From NCBI RefSeq assembly GCF_025151995.1, contig NZ_CP102290.1:2356001-2420000 (forward strand): a stretch of 64,000 nucleotides of DNA. Reading direction: 5' to 3'. A program made the position numbers and the translations under genes. Positions 25,280-33,939 of the stretch are shown piece after piece. The DNA is from Ruminococcus gauvreauii. GTDB lineage: Bacteria; Bacillota; Clostridia; Lachnospirales; Lachnospiraceae. Position 1 is the stretch's first letter. Each line of letters begins with the position of its first letter. The notes below the pieces were generated by a model. The model saw only the letters and a program-made list of their open reading frames with translations, was not told the origin of the DNA and made no database searches.

Positions 25280-25831
25280 TTGGACAGTGAAAATGAACTG
25301 CTTGAGCAGTTGTATACACGTTATGAACAAAAGATGTATCAGGTTGCATTTGCCGTGCTGGGTCAGGAACAGCAGGCTGAGGATGCCGTGCAGGATGCGT
25401 TTGTGAAACTGACAAGATACATGAAACGGATAAAGGATGTGGAGAGTGAGAGGACAAAGAGACTGCTGATCCGCATTATTCGGACGACGGCGATTGACCA
25501 GTACAGGAGGAATCAAAGGGACGCAGAGCGGCTGACGTCGGAGGATGCGCTCGCGGGGGGAAAAGTGATCTCGATCGATGAGATGATGCAGGCAGAAGAC
25601 CGCCAGATGATCCGCAGGCTGCTGCAGAAGGTACCTCAGGATTATCTTGAGATCATCAAGCTGCGCTGCTATTTTGAGGTCAGCAACAAAGAGGCTGCAC
25701 AGATACTGGAGATCAGTGAGGATGCGGCGGCAAAACGTTTGGAACGGGCAAGAAAATATGTGCAGGAAAAGATGGGAGATGAGGAATATGAAGGATGTAA
25801 ACCTCGAAAGAGTTTTGAAAGATTTGGGTGA
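25280..25831 (+). CDS. ECF-type RNA polymerase sigma factor
   Basis: Sigma-70 family group 4: region 2 (LYTRYEQKMYQVAFAVLGQ...AEDAVQDAFVKL, residues ~8-45) and region 4 (DYLEIIKLRCYFEVSNKEAA...AAKRLERAR, ~125-170). 183 residues. The start is a TTG behind a strong GGGGAGGTGA; no better in-frame ATG precedes region 2. It overlaps the next gene by 44 bases, typical of sigma/anti-sigma pairs. Confidence 0.88.
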   Translation: MDSENELLEQLYTRYEQKMYQVAFAVLGQEQQAEDAVQDAFVKLTRYMKRIKDVESERTKRLLIRIIRTTAIDQYRRNQRDAERLTSEDALAGGKVISIDEMMQAEDRQMIRRLLQKVPQDYLEIIKLRCYFEVSNKEAAQILEISEDAAAKRLERARKYVQEKMGDEEYEGCKPRKSFERFG

Positions 25832-27191
25832 GGAAGCCATATTGGAACAGTGGGAGAAAGATACGCACAGTCACAGCTTTTCGCTGGATTATAAAAGGAA
25901 GAAACTGCAGCTTTTGCAGAATATGCAGCAGGGGAAGAAGAGGACAGTGATTAAGAAAAAGCGCCTGATCGCGGCGGCGTGCGTGGCGGCAGCATTGTCC
26001 CTGTCAGTGGGAGTCTATGCAGCGGTCTCTGTATTCAGTACGAAGGTGTCATATGACGAGGAACAGGGACAGGCATCTTTAAGCTTTGAGACACTTGCCA
26101 ATTCTGATATTCCGCCGATCGAAATCACGCCGGAATACCTGCCGGCAGGCTATCAGGAGTGGGACGAGGGAAAATACTCGGAAGGAGGGGACTACGCGGC
26201 GGATGGACTCACGATCACGCAGGCTAATTATGCCACATACGTTGCACTGGGAGATACCAGCAATCTTGAGGAGACGACGCTGGGCGGCGTAAAAGCAGTG
26301 ATCGCAGTCACGGAGGGGGCGGCATATCCGTATGATGTATTTCTGCTGTATGAGGATACCGGACATATCGTTGAGATCATGGCATGCGATAAGCTTTCCC
26401 TGGAAGAAGTGAAAGAAGTGGCATCTAACATTGTAATCACAGAGGTGGAAGGTTCCGGCCAGAACCCAGCAGCGGCTTTCTCGGAAGATGCTGATGATAT
26501 GATTGCTGAAGTCGAAGAAGAGCCTGTAGCTGCAGGGCAGATCTGTCAGCCGGGAGATACGTTTGCGGACGGATTTGCGGCCTTTGAAGGGAAAGACCTG
26601 CAGTATACAGTTGAAAATGTTACAGTTTCCGATACGGTACCTCTCGATCGGGTGACGCCGGAGACGACCGGAGGCACACAGGAGGACTACGACCGCGTCA
26701 TGTCTTTCCTGGAGGAGGACGGAACCTTTAAGCCGTTTGCCAGAACTGTTACGCTCTGGCAGGATAAACAGCTTGTCACACAGGAGATGGAAACTGTACC
26801 GGTTAAATATGTGGAGGTGACGGTAAAGGCTGAAAACCTGAGTGATGAAGCGGCAGAGGATATCGGACAGTACAACACTCTGAAACATTTATACGAACAG
26901 GAGGACGGTACGTTTAAGAAGAGTTACCTGGGGAGCAGATATGCGGACATGGAGGGCTACCGCGGGGAAGACACTTACGGAATTACATATGACTCCAGAC
27001 AGTTCCTGTTTGACGGCAGTTCTTATCTGGGTGACCCACAACACTATTTCTACACCGATTTTGCACCGGGTGAAGTACGGGTACTCCATTTCGGGTATGC
27101 GGTGCCGGAGGATGAACTTGACGATCTGTACATGCTATTTTCCGGGGATTCTGCCAACGAGACGTATGTACAGCTGGATACCCGGTCATAG
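25788..27191 (+). CDS. Membrane anti-sigma-like protein with large outer domain
   Basis: A 467-residue protein with a cytosolic N-terminus of ~58 residues, one TM (about 59-83) and a large outer domain. The first outer part (PPIEITPEYLPAGYQEWD) resembles the DUF4367-type domain found in Bacillota anti-sigma proteins; the rest (EDADDMIAEVEEEP onward) is not recognised, with a beta-rich DUF4179-like look. By overlap with the sigma gene it is probably its membrane-bound inhibitor. The ATG at 25788 lies inside the sigma gene and gives a normal anti-sigma layout. Signal sensed unknown. Confidence 0.75.
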   Translation: MKDVNLERVLKDLGEEAILEQWEKDTHSHSFSLDYKRKKLQLLQNMQQGKKRTVIKKKRLIAAACVAAALSLSVGVYAAVSVFSTKVSYDEEQGQASLSFETLANSDIPPIEITPEYLPAGYQEWDEGKYSEGGDYAADGLTITQANYATYVALGDTSNLEETTLGGVKAVIAVTEGAAYPYDVFLLYEDTGHIVEIMACDKLSLEEVKEVASNIVITEVEGSGQNPAAAFSEDADDMIAEVEEEPVAAGQICQPGDTFADGFAAFEGKDLQYTVENVTVSDTVPLDRVTPETTGGTQEDYDRVMSFLEEDGTFKPFARTVTLWQDKQLVTQEMETVPVKYVEVTVKAENLSDEAAEDIGQYNTLKHLYEQEDGTFKKSYLGSRYADMEGYRGEDTYGITYDSRQFLFDGSSYLGDPQHYFYTDFAPGEVRVLHFGYAVPEDELDDLYMLFSGDSANETYVQLDTRS

Positions 27192-27234
27192 AGGAATATA
27201 ACCCGCGATTTTAACTATTCGGATATAAGATAAG

Positions 27235-27292
27235 AGCATCCTCACAGGGAGCGGTGTGTCAGGCACTGTACTTCCTGCGGGGATGCTTTTTC
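27235..27292 (+). terminator. Terminator after the sigma/anti-sigma pair
   Basis: AGCATCC (27235-27241) pairs with GGATGCT (27281-27287), with an imperfect inner stem, followed by a T-run. Confidence 0.7.
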
Positions 27293-27335
27293 TGACTGTT
27301 TCCCTCAGATGAACAGGTCAAAGATATTGAAAGTT

Positions 27336-27356
27336 ACATTCAATTTAATTGGATGT
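27336..27356. promoter_or_regulatory. Operator-like palindrome upstream of the oxidoreductase
   Basis: ACATTCAA (27336-27343) and TTGGATGT (27349-27356) are arms with one mismatch around 5 A/T bases. It lies about 75 bp before the oxidoreductase start and could bind the convergently encoded LysR protein or another regulator. Confidence 0.35.
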
Positions 27357-27428
27357 ATTTTTAATTCGCGAAGGGATATGATAAGGACAGCTGAAAATAT
27401 CATAAATTGTCAAAGGGGGACAGGAAAC

Positions 27429-28535
27429 ATGACGGTGATTCCGAAAAAAATGAAAGGTGTTTATCTCACCGGGTTTGGAGGGTATGACAAACTGGAGTAT
27501 AGAGAGGATATACCCGTTCCGGCACCAAAAGCCGGAGAAGTACTGGTGAAAATCGGGGCGGCTGCGGTGAACAATACGGACATCAATACCCGCATCGGAT
27601 GGTATTCAAAGAATGTAAAAACAGCCACGAGCGTAGGCGGAACCGAAGGATATGGCAGCGATGTAAGGGAAGATGGTTCCTGGCTTGGCCTGCCGCTTGA
27701 ATTTCCAAGGATCCAGGGGGCGGACGGCTGCGGCTGCATCGCGGCTGTGGGGGAAGGCGTGGACGAGGCGCGGATCGGAGAGAGAGTTTTGATCCGCAAT
27801 GTGCAGGAATTGCCTGCAAGCGAGCGGGGACTGGAGTGTTTTACGCATGGTTCTGAGTGCGACGGCACGTTTTGTGAGTATACCACCGCACGTTCGGAAG
27901 AGGTATTTCAGATTAACAGTGCTCTCACAGATGAGGAACTGGCTGTATTCCCCTGCGCGTACGCGACAGCAAACAATCTGATATGCCGGGTAAATATTAA
28001 TGAAAACGATCGGATTCTCGTAACGGGGGCTTCAGGTGGAGTCGGATCGGCGCTGGTACAGATCGCAAAAGCAAGGGGAGCCTGCGTAATTGGAGTGTGT
28101 GATACAGGCAAGGAGGATGCAGTCAGGGGATATGGGGCAGACGAAATCATTCTCAGAGGTGAAGACTACATTGAGAAGCTTGGTGAGATGTCAGTGGACG
28201 CGGTGCTTGATATGGTTGCAGGAGAAAACTGGAAGCAGCTTTTGAAAGTGTTGAAAAAAGGCGGCAGGCTTGGAATGTGCGGGGCGATTGCAGGGCCGAT
28301 TGTTGAATTCGATGTCAGAGATATGTATCTGAAAGACCTAAGCTTTTTCGGCACAACCTATCAGACAAGAGATTCCATGCTTCAGCTGATTGAGTTGATC
28401 GAGCGCGGCAGAATACGCCCGATTATTGCCGGAATCTATCCGCTGAAAGACATTGTGGAGGCTCAAAAGGTATTTCTTGCAAAGAAGCATGTCGGTAAGA
28501 TTGTGCTTAAGGTAAGTGAGGAGCAGGTTTTATAA
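27429..28535 (+). CDS. MDR-family quinone oxidoreductase-like dehydrogenase
   Basis: Medium-chain dehydrogenase/reductase with N-terminal GroES-like domain (YREDIPVPAPKAGEVLVKIGA) and Rossmann domain with GASGGVGSALVQIA. The four structural-zinc cysteines of alcohol dehydrogenases are not evident, which favours a zinc-independent quinone/enone reductase, NAD(P)H-dependent. An inserted stretch (SYGS...DVREDGSWLGLPLEFPRIQGAD) is longer than in short QOR proteins. 368 residues; ATG 27429 is preceded by GGGGGACAGG. Its end overlaps the convergent LysR gene by 29 bases. Confidence 0.85.
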   Translation: MTVIPKKMKGVYLTGFGGYDKLEYREDIPVPAPKAGEVLVKIGAAAVNNTDINTRIGWYSKNVKTATSVGGTEGYGSDVREDGSWLGLPLEFPRIQGADGCGCIAAVGEGVDEARIGERVLIRNVQELPASERGLECFTHGSECDGTFCEYTTARSEEVFQINSALTDEELAVFPCAYATANNLICRVNINENDRILVTGASGGVGSALVQIAKARGACVIGVCDTGKEDAVRGYGADEIILRGEDYIEKLGEMSVDAVLDMVAGENWKQLLKVLKKGGRLGMCGAIAGPIVEFDVRDMYLKDLSFFGTTYQTRDSMLQLIELIERGRIRPIIAGIYPLKDIVEAQKVFLAKKHVGKIVLKVSEEQVL

Positions 28536-29391
28536 ATCCGGCTTTTTGAATCCCCGTGCTGATGATCGAAAACATGGAGTCACAGACATCGCTGTCCGGC
28601 ATATCGCCGTGGGCAAATCCAACCTTCAGGGTAAGCGGGACATCCGGGAAAGGACCTGACATCAGGTCCATATCATTTGTAATGGAGGAGGCCGGAAGGA
28701 GTGAAACAGCAATTCCCCTGCGGACGGCTTCCTCAATATTTTCAGACATGGTGCTTGTGAAAACAATATCATATTCAACTTCCATATGTTTCAGCGAATA
28801 GAGAGTATAGGTATTTATAATACAGTCATCGGAAAAAAGGGCAACTGGCAAGGCCTTATTCTCCGGCATGGAATAGCCCTTGGCGCACACCCAGTACAGT
28901 GGTTCCTCCCAGAGAAGGCGGTCATCTCTGAACTGAGGCTCCATTGCAACAATTGCGGCAGAGATACTGCCCCTTTCAATGGAACGCCGGAGCGCCCTGC
29001 TTCGGGAGCATTCGATATTAAAATGACAGGATGGAAATTCTTTTAAAAATTCAGGGTAGATATATGTAATAAACATTTTTGCATAGTCCGTGGGGAGGCC
29101 AAAAGATATATTTCCGGTCCAGGATTCATTCTTTAATGAATAAAAGGCGGCATTGTTCAGCTCCAGAATATCCAGTGCATATTTCAGGAGGGTCTCTCCG
29201 TCACTGGTCAGGATCAGGGAGTTCTTACTTCTTATAAATAGTTTGGTTTCAAACTGTTCTTCAAGAACTTTGATCTGAGTGCTGACTGCAGAAGGCGATC
29301 GAAAAACCAGTTCAGACGTGACGTTTAGTTTTCCGGTCTCGGCGGCAATAACAAATGTATTCAAATATTCGAGATTTACATGTTTATTCAT
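28507..29391 (-). CDS. LysR-family transcriptional regulator
   Basis: N-terminal LysR HTH (LEYLNTFVIAAETGKLNVTSELVFRS..., with SAVSTQIKVLEEQF), followed by an effector-binding domain to residue 294. It converges on the MDR oxidoreductase, a common pairing of a regulator and its redox target, although the promoters face apart. Start ATG is preceded by GAGGAGTTTAATT on the minus strand. Confidence 0.9.
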   Translation of the reverse strand: MNKHVNLEYLNTFVIAAETGKLNVTSELVFRSPSAVSTQIKVLEEQFETKLFIRSKNSLILTSDGETLLKYALDILELNNAAFYSLKNESWTGNISFGLPTDYAKMFITYIYPEFLKEFPSCHFNIECSRSRALRRSIERGSISAAIVAMEPQFRDDRLLWEEPLYWVCAKGYSMPENKALPVALFSDDCIINTYTLYSLKHMEVEYDIVFTSTMSENIEEAVRRGIAVSLLPASSITNDMDLMSGPFPDVPLTLKVGFAHGDMPDSDVCDSMFSIISTGIQKAGFIKPAPHLP

Positions 29392-29437
29392 AATTAAACT
29401 CCTCTGTTTGAGCAGCTGCCTTGTTTCCTAGTTTTAC

Positions 29438-29463
29438 GGGGCTATCAGAAAGCTGATAGCCCC
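29438..29463. terminator. Perfect hairpin between coat-protein and LysR genes
   Basis: GGGGCTATCAG (29438-29448) and CTGATAGCCCC (29453-29463) pair perfectly with an AAAG loop. T-rich tracts sit on the 5' side on both strands, so it is not textbook; the stem can be extended by flanking A/T pairs. It most likely ends the minus-strand coat genes. Confidence 0.55.
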
Positions 29464-29476
29464 ATAAAAACTGAAC

Positions 29477-29752
29477 TTACATTAAATGTGAAGCTGTCAA
29501 AGATGCAGGCTGTGTCAAAATAGATTTTACATGCTCTACTTCTTCCTGCGTCGCTTTCTGTGCCGGGACATAGTAATTGTGCTGGCGTGCTGCCTGGTAC
29601 ATTTTTTCCTGTGCCATCTCACATTCGTTTCTCAGCTGTTTTAAAGTCTGTTTCAGCTGCTGGTTTTCTGCCTGTGTAATATAACCTTCAAAAGAAGCAA
29701 GTTCTCCGTTGATGCCTACGAGAGTGTCTGTGACCATTGTTTTTTCGTTCAT
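29477..29752 (-). CDS. CotF-like spore coat protein
   Basis: 91 residues with the four-helix CotF/ferritin-like core: MVTDTLVGINGELASFEGYI...LKQLRNECEMAQEKMYQAAR, then the YYVPAQKATQEEV tail. Structural coat protein of endospores, implying a sporulating host. It follows a shorter partner by 13 bp, forming a two-gene coat operon on the minus strand. Confidence 0.85.
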   Translation of the reverse strand: MNEKTMVTDTLVGINGELASFEGYITQAENQQLKQTLKQLRNECEMAQEKMYQAARQHNYYVPAQKATQEEVEHVKSILTQPASLTASHLM

Positions 29753-29765
29753 TATACGTCTCCTC

Positions 29766-29948
29766 CTATAAGAATTTCATGAGTTCCTGCTTGTTTTTCA
29801 GAGCAGAGTCAGCGGCTTCCTGAAACAGCTGTTTTACATCCGGTGACTGAGCCTGGTTGGCATATTCTGTCATTTTGCAGTGACTTGTCTCGTATCCGCC
29901 AATCAAATGGCGCAGGTTCTGAAGATCCAAAACGGAAATGTCTGTCAT
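29766..29948 (-). CDS. Small CotF-related spore coat protein
   Basis: 60 residues: DLQNLRHLIGGYETSHCKMTEYANQAQSPDVKQLFQEAADSALKNKQELMKFL. This helical hairpin matches the short partner usually found next to CotF-like proteins in Lachnospiraceae. First gene of the two-gene coat operon; an AGGAGGTATG site precedes the ATG on the minus strand. Confidence 0.8.
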   Translation of the reverse strand: MTDISVLDLQNLRHLIGGYETSHCKMTEYANQAQSPDVKQLFQEAADSALKNKQELMKFL

Positions 29949-30027
29949 AACATACCTCCTGATTATTATATGGCCTAAAAGTTACAGGATTAGTATGCCG
30001 GGTTCGGGAGAAAGCATACTGAGATTC

Positions 30028-31083
30028 TTATAATTTTTTTTGTAACATTTCCGGATTTGTCGCGTAATGCAGCGCTGTCTCGGCAGAGATCGTACCTTCG
30101 TGGTACAGCTTTAAAAGACTGTTGTCCATCGAGATCATCTGGTCCGTTGCAGAAGAGTAAAGTGTTCCTTCTATTTGATGGACTTTGCCGCTCCGGATCA
30201 GGTTGTGGATGGCTGGGGTGAGGGTCATGATTTCAAATGCGGGAACATAGCCCCCGTTTACGGCGGGAACAAGCTGCTGTGAAACCACTGCCTGCAGCAC
30301 CATGGAAAGCTGTACGGCGATCTGCTGCTGCTGATTGGATGGAAAGACATCAATGATGCGGTCGATGGTATTGGAGGCTCCGATGGTATGGAGGCTTGAC
30401 AATACAAGATGGCCTGTTTCCGCAGCGGTCATTGCAGTGTGGATCGTCTCATAATCTCTCATTTCACCCAGGAGAATCACATTTGGATTCTGGCGCAGCG
30501 CGGCTCTGAGTGCGCCAAGATAGCTCTGGGTGTCTGTGTTGATTTCACGCTGGCTCACGATACTTTTTTTATGGCTGTGCAGGAATTCCAGAGGGTCTTC
30601 CAGGGTTATGATATGGTATGCCTTTGTCCTGTTGATGTGATCCACCATACAGGAAAGAGTCGTTGATTTACCGCAGCCGGCGGGTCCTGTCAGAAGGACC
30701 ATTCCCTTGGAGACGTCTGCCAGACGGATGATGGTTTCTGGTATGTGCAGATCTTCAGGGCGCGGCAGATAGAAAGCAATGACGCGGATGACAGCGGCAT
30801 AGGAACCGCGCTGCCGGTAAGCGTTTACGCGGAACCGCGACAGTCCCACGACGGAAAAGGAAAAATCGTCGTCGCCGTCCAGAAACAGTTTGTCAAGCTC
30901 TCTGTTGCCGGCGGTCTTATAGATTTCACGGATCATTGTTTCGGTGTCGGCAGGAGACAGTTTTGTCTCGGAGACAGTCTTGAATACCTCATGAGTTTTC
31001 AGGGTCAGCGGAAGACCCGCCACGATAAAGATATCGGACGCGCCTTCCGAGGAGGCGAGATGTAAAAGTTCTGTAGTCGTCAT
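30028..31083 (-). CDS. pilT: PilT-type pilus retraction ATPase
   Basis: Hexameric secretion ATPase of the PilT group. A ~110-residue N-terminal PAS-like domain is followed by Walker A GPAGCGKST (133-141), Asp box region ITLEDPLEF, Walker B ILLGEMRD, and His box SSLHT. The PilT-specific motif AIRNLIRE appears as AIHNLIRSGK. 351 residues, complete. It is the last gene of the pilus-like operon and the only ATPase of that operon in the window, with no PilB beside it. Confidence 0.9.
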   Translation of the reverse strand: MTTTELLHLASSEGASDIFIVAGLPLTLKTHEVFKTVSETKLSPADTETMIREIYKTAGNRELDKLFLDGDDDFSFSVVGLSRFRVNAYRQRGSYAAVIRVIAFYLPRPEDLHIPETIIRLADVSKGMVLLTGPAGCGKSTTLSCMVDHINRTKAYHIITLEDPLEFLHSHKKSIVSQREINTDTQSYLGALRAALRQNPNVILLGEMRDYETIHTAMTAAETGHLVLSSLHTIGASNTIDRIIDVFPSNQQQQIAVQLSMVLQAVVSQQLVPAVNGGYVPAFEIMTLTPAIHNLIRSGKVHQIEGTLYSSATDQMISMDNSLLKLYHEGTISAETALHYATNPEMLQKKL

Positions 31084-31095
31084 AATGGATTCTCC

Positions 31096-31596
31096 TCATT
31101 TATTATTTCCATATACAGGGAGTGTGTCGTCTGCATTCCAGGTATCGGCAGGGGCGGCAGACCATTTTAGGATCCGGTAAAATGCCTCTTCCGCATCTGC
31201 GGGATATACTGCAAGAAGCTCAGCTCGCAGTTCCTGGGTATCGGTTATTGGTATATGATAGGTAATGAGCAGTCCTTCGCTGCTGCTGTCCGCTGTGATA
31301 TCGGAAACGCCGGCCAGTGACTGCATGGCATTCAGAAAATATGACTCTTCGTCAGGAACGGATAAGCTGTGATAGCTGTCATAGAGAATCCGGTCAATTT
31401 CCGCCAGTTTGTCCTCTGCTGCCGCAGACGCTTCGCCGTAGGCCTTAGCCCGATGGGCGTTTTGCCGGGCACGCTGATTCTGAGAACGGGATGTGACAAG
31501 CGACAGCGTTGCAAATGTCACAAGTGCAAGAATCAGAAAAATAGTCAGTATGGAAGGAAGCCCGACATTTAATACGGAAGGAAGACTCTTCTTCAT
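31096..31596 (-). CDS. Small membrane-anchored protein of the pilus-like operon
   Basis: 166 residues: short cytosolic start, one TM (about 12-36, LPSILTIFLILALVTFATLSLV), a charged coiled-coil stretch (SQNQRARQNAHRAKAYGEASAAAEDKLAE) and a beta-rich outer domain. It has the topology of a minor pseudopilin or PilO/PilN-like alignment protein but lacks a convincing prepilin cleavage site. No family recognised. Overlaps the upstream gene by 4 bases (ATGA). Confidence 0.7.
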   Translation of the reverse strand: MKKSLPSVLNVGLPSILTIFLILALVTFATLSLVTSRSQNQRARQNAHRAKAYGEASAAAEDKLAEIDRILYDSYHSLSVPDEESYFLNAMQSLAGVSDITADSSSEGLLITYHIPITDTQELRAELLAVYPADAEEAFYRILKWSAAPADTWNADDTLPVYGNNK

Positions 31597-32051
31597 GGCG
31601 CCACCTCCATATTTTCGCTGAGCCGGTATGGTACATAGACAGATGCCCTGAGTGTGAAGATCTCCCGGTCATCTTCAGTCTGAGCTATGGTAATGTCTGC
31701 CGTTACCGGGTTACGATTTCCGAATGCGACGGTCAGCAGACAGGAAGGATCAGCGCCGGCCGGCAGTATCTCACCGGTACTGTCAAGGCCGATCAGCAGA
31801 CTGTTCCCGGTACAGGTCCCTTCCGGATATAATTTCTGAAGTTCTTCCGGCGCTGTGATACCGGACTGAATGCAGGATGCGATACTCTGGGCAAGACTCA
31901 CAGAATGATCCAGCCGCACAGCATCGGCGGAAAGCACATGCGATTTCGCAAATATCTGGATACAGATGGTGCTGGCTACGGCAAACAGAAGTATGGATAG
32001 AAGCAGTTCCAGAAGAAAAATGCCGGATTTATTCGCTTTTGGAAAAGACAT
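31593..32051 (-). CDS. Prepilin-like membrane protein
   Basis: 153 residues from the ATG at 32051 (MSFPKANKSGIFLLELLLSILLF). KSG-IFLLELLLS has a type IV prepilin appearance: Gly before a hydrophobic helix with Glu at position 5 of the mature protein. A frame from 32111 would overlap the upstream gene by 83 bases and is rejected; AGGAG lies 8 bases before the chosen ATG. Likely a minor pseudopilin needing a prepilin peptidase encoded elsewhere. Confidence 0.75.
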   Translation of the reverse strand: MSFPKANKSGIFLLELLLSILLFAVASTICIQIFAKSHVLSADAVRLDHSVSLAQSIASCIQSGITAPEELQKLYPEGTCTGNSLLIGLDSTGEILPAGADPSCLLTVAFGNRNPVTADITIAQTEDDREIFTLRASVYVPYRLSENMEVAP

Positions 32052-32511
32052 AAGCTGATAACTCCTTCCCATCTTCTCCGGAAGCAGAGAGCTTAAAACG
32101 CCCCTGTTCATCCCGGAGGATTGAAAAATCTGAGATTTCTGTGATCATCTGCCCTGAGTCGTAATCGGGTGTATCCGATGCACGAATCGTCAGTTCGCGA
32201 AGAGTTCCCTCATATTCATAGATATACGTCGTATAGTCCAGATCCTGATAGGTGTCATGCAGAAGAAGCAGATCCCGGCCGTCATCAGTGCGGACAGAGA
32301 TCCCCTGGCTTCTGTCGTTCTGATGGATCTTTTCTGTCACATAAGAGAGCGCAGTCTGTACATTTGCATCCGTTCTCGCTGACGAGACGGCGGACTGGTA
32401 GATGTCGGCTCCGATCACGATGACCAGAGCAGCGGCAGTGACAAAGATACCGAGCAGAGACAGGATAAAAAAGAAATCAATCGTGCGGTATAATTTAGTT
32501 TCACGTTCCAT
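32029..32511 (-). CDS. DUF4860-like membrane-anchored pilus operon protein
   Basis: 160 residues with a single N-terminal TM (about 11-36, IDFFFILSLLGIFVTAAALVIVIGAD) and a beta-rich outer domain. It resembles the DUF4860 family found in clostridial pilus loci, from memory and not verified. There is no prepilin cleavage motif. It overlaps the following gene by 23 bases, suggesting translational coupling. Confidence 0.65.
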   Translation of the reverse strand: MERETKLYRTIDFFFILSLLGIFVTAAALVIVIGADIYQSAVSSARTDANVQTALSYVTEKIHQNDRSQGISVRTDDGRDLLLLHDTYQDLDYTTYIYEYEGTLRELTIRASDTPDYDSGQMITEISDFSILRDEQGRFKLSASGEDGKELSAYVFSKSE

Positions 32512-32522
32512 GAGAATGCCTC

Positions 32523-32855
32523 CTAAGGCGTGCGTGTGATAATGGTAACTTCGGGCATGATATTCTCTCCGACAGGCCTGTAGTCGATAAAAAATCTGTC
32601 GCGGTCATACATCAGAGGATAATGTGCTTCCAGGTAAGCCAGATCCTCCGGATAAGTCCCTTCCGTTGTATAGCATTGGATGATGTTCCGGTAGACGGCA
32701 TCCTCAAGAGTCCTGCGCTGTTCACTGACGGTGCTCTCCATTGCGGCATCAATACCGGCATAGAACAGCAGCAGCACAACGGCGGTCAGTAAAAGTGACA
32801 GCAGTGTTTTAATGATATTGATTCCTGACGGCTGACGGGATAAAAAACGGTTCAT
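32523..32855 (-). CDS. Small single-TM protein of the pilus-like operon
   Basis: 110 residues from the ATG at 32855, GAGGTG upstream; a GTG start at 32873 adds 6. One TM at about 16-38 (IIKTLLSLLLTAVVLLLFYAGID), then a short outer domain with YTTEGTYPEDLAYLEAHYPL, which is like the C-terminal part of type II secretion pseudopilins (xxxGxYPxxLxxL). This supports a pseudopilin-like role despite the atypical leader. Confidence 0.7.
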   Translation of the reverse strand: MNRFLSRQPSGINIIKTLLSLLLTAVVLLLFYAGIDAAMESTVSEQRRTLEDAVYRNIIQCYTTEGTYPEDLAYLEAHYPLMYDRDRFFIDYRPVGENIMPEVTIITRTP

Positions 32856-32875
32856 AGTGTGGTGACACCTCACAA

Positions 32876-33910
32876 TCAGTAAGTGTTGATGCCCGAGAGG
32901 ACACCGATCAGCGGAAGCATGACAGACAGCAGGATGAATCCGACAATGATGGACAGCATGCCCACCAGTGAAGGTTCCAGGACTGCGATCATTCGTCCGA
33001 GACGTTCATCTGCACGCTGCTGATACGTGTCTGCAAGCTGTTTCATCACAGTGTCCCCAGCGCCCGACCGGAACCCCACGGAGATCATATGGGTTTCCAT
33101 CGAAGAAAAAATCTGTGATTCCCTGAGGGCATTGGTAAATTCCATGCCGTCGGAGGAAAGCTGCCTGCACTGCTGTATCTTTTGCTTCAGCGGTTCATGG
33201 TCGGTCAGTTCACCGACCATTTCCAGACACTCGTCGGTCCCCATACCGCTTCTAAGAAGCAGGGAAAAACTGTGGGCGAACCGCGCTGCATGGATGTCAC
33301 GGTACAGTTTTTTCGAAAACGGAAGAGCGGCGCGGCCCTGTGAAATCAAAACAGCGTAAATGCAGCAAAGGATGATCAGCAGCAGTATCAGCGGGAAGCC
33401 AAAACGTCTGATCCCGTTACCGAGCAGCATCAGCCGGAGCGGAATTCCGGTGAGCTCGCTTCCGAGCTGATGATAGACTTCCTGAAAAACCGGGAGAACT
33501 TTGGCGACCAGAATGCCGCTGACTGCCAGCATAATGACGATCATCACGCATGGATAAGTGACGGCGTTTTTCAGAGACTGCCGGGTCGCCTCCTCGCGTT
33601 CATAGTAATCAGCAAGAGAAGCAGTTGTCTCGTCCAGGCAGCCGGCATATTCACCGATCTGAAGCATATGGACGGCATACGCGGGGAACAGCCCACTGTC
33701 TTTTAAGGCCTGGCAAAAAGAACCGGATTCGTCCAGGTTTTTCTGAAAAAGTGTGAAAATCTGTCCTGACTGTTCCGAGGCGGTGTCTTCCGCCATGATC
33801 GCAAGACCTTCCGCAGGTGAAATGCCGGCCTGCAGCGTATACGATATCTGGCGAAAAAACGTGATCAGCTCTGCGGTATTCAGTTTCTTTAATCTCGTGG
33901 TTTCGGACAT
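32876..33910 (-). CDS. pilC: Type II secretion/type IV pilus inner-membrane platform protein (PilC/GspF)
   Basis: 344 residues with two repeated T2SSF domains (F FRQISYTLQAGISPAEGLAIM ... and FAHSFSLLLRSGMGTDECLEM ...) and about three TM segments. It forms the base on which pilins are assembled and which the ATPase turns. Located 29 bp after the transglutaminase-fold lipoprotein gene and directly upstream of the pseudopilin-like genes in the same minus-strand run. Confidence 0.88.
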   Translation of the reverse strand: MSETTRLKKLNTAELITFFRQISYTLQAGISPAEGLAIMAEDTASEQSGQIFTLFQKNLDESGSFCQALKDSGLFPAYAVHMLQIGEYAGCLDETTASLADYYEREEATRQSLKNAVTYPCVMIVIMLAVSGILVAKVLPVFQEVYHQLGSELTGIPLRLMLLGNGIRRFGFPLILLLIILCCIYAVLISQGRAALPFSKKLYRDIHAARFAHSFSLLLRSGMGTDECLEMVGELTDHEPLKQKIQQCRQLSSDGMEFTNALRESQIFSSMETHMISVGFRSGAGDTVMKQLADTYQQRADERLGRMIAVLEPSLVGMLSIIVGFILLSVMLPLIGVLSGINTY

Positions 33911-33939
33911 GGAACTCCTTTCCGGACAAACCTTCCCGG

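Noticed and set aside
26079..26888. 269-residue minus-strand frame in the anti-sigma-like gene
   Set aside because: Shadow frame; Phe/Arg/Cys-rich and no homologous pattern.
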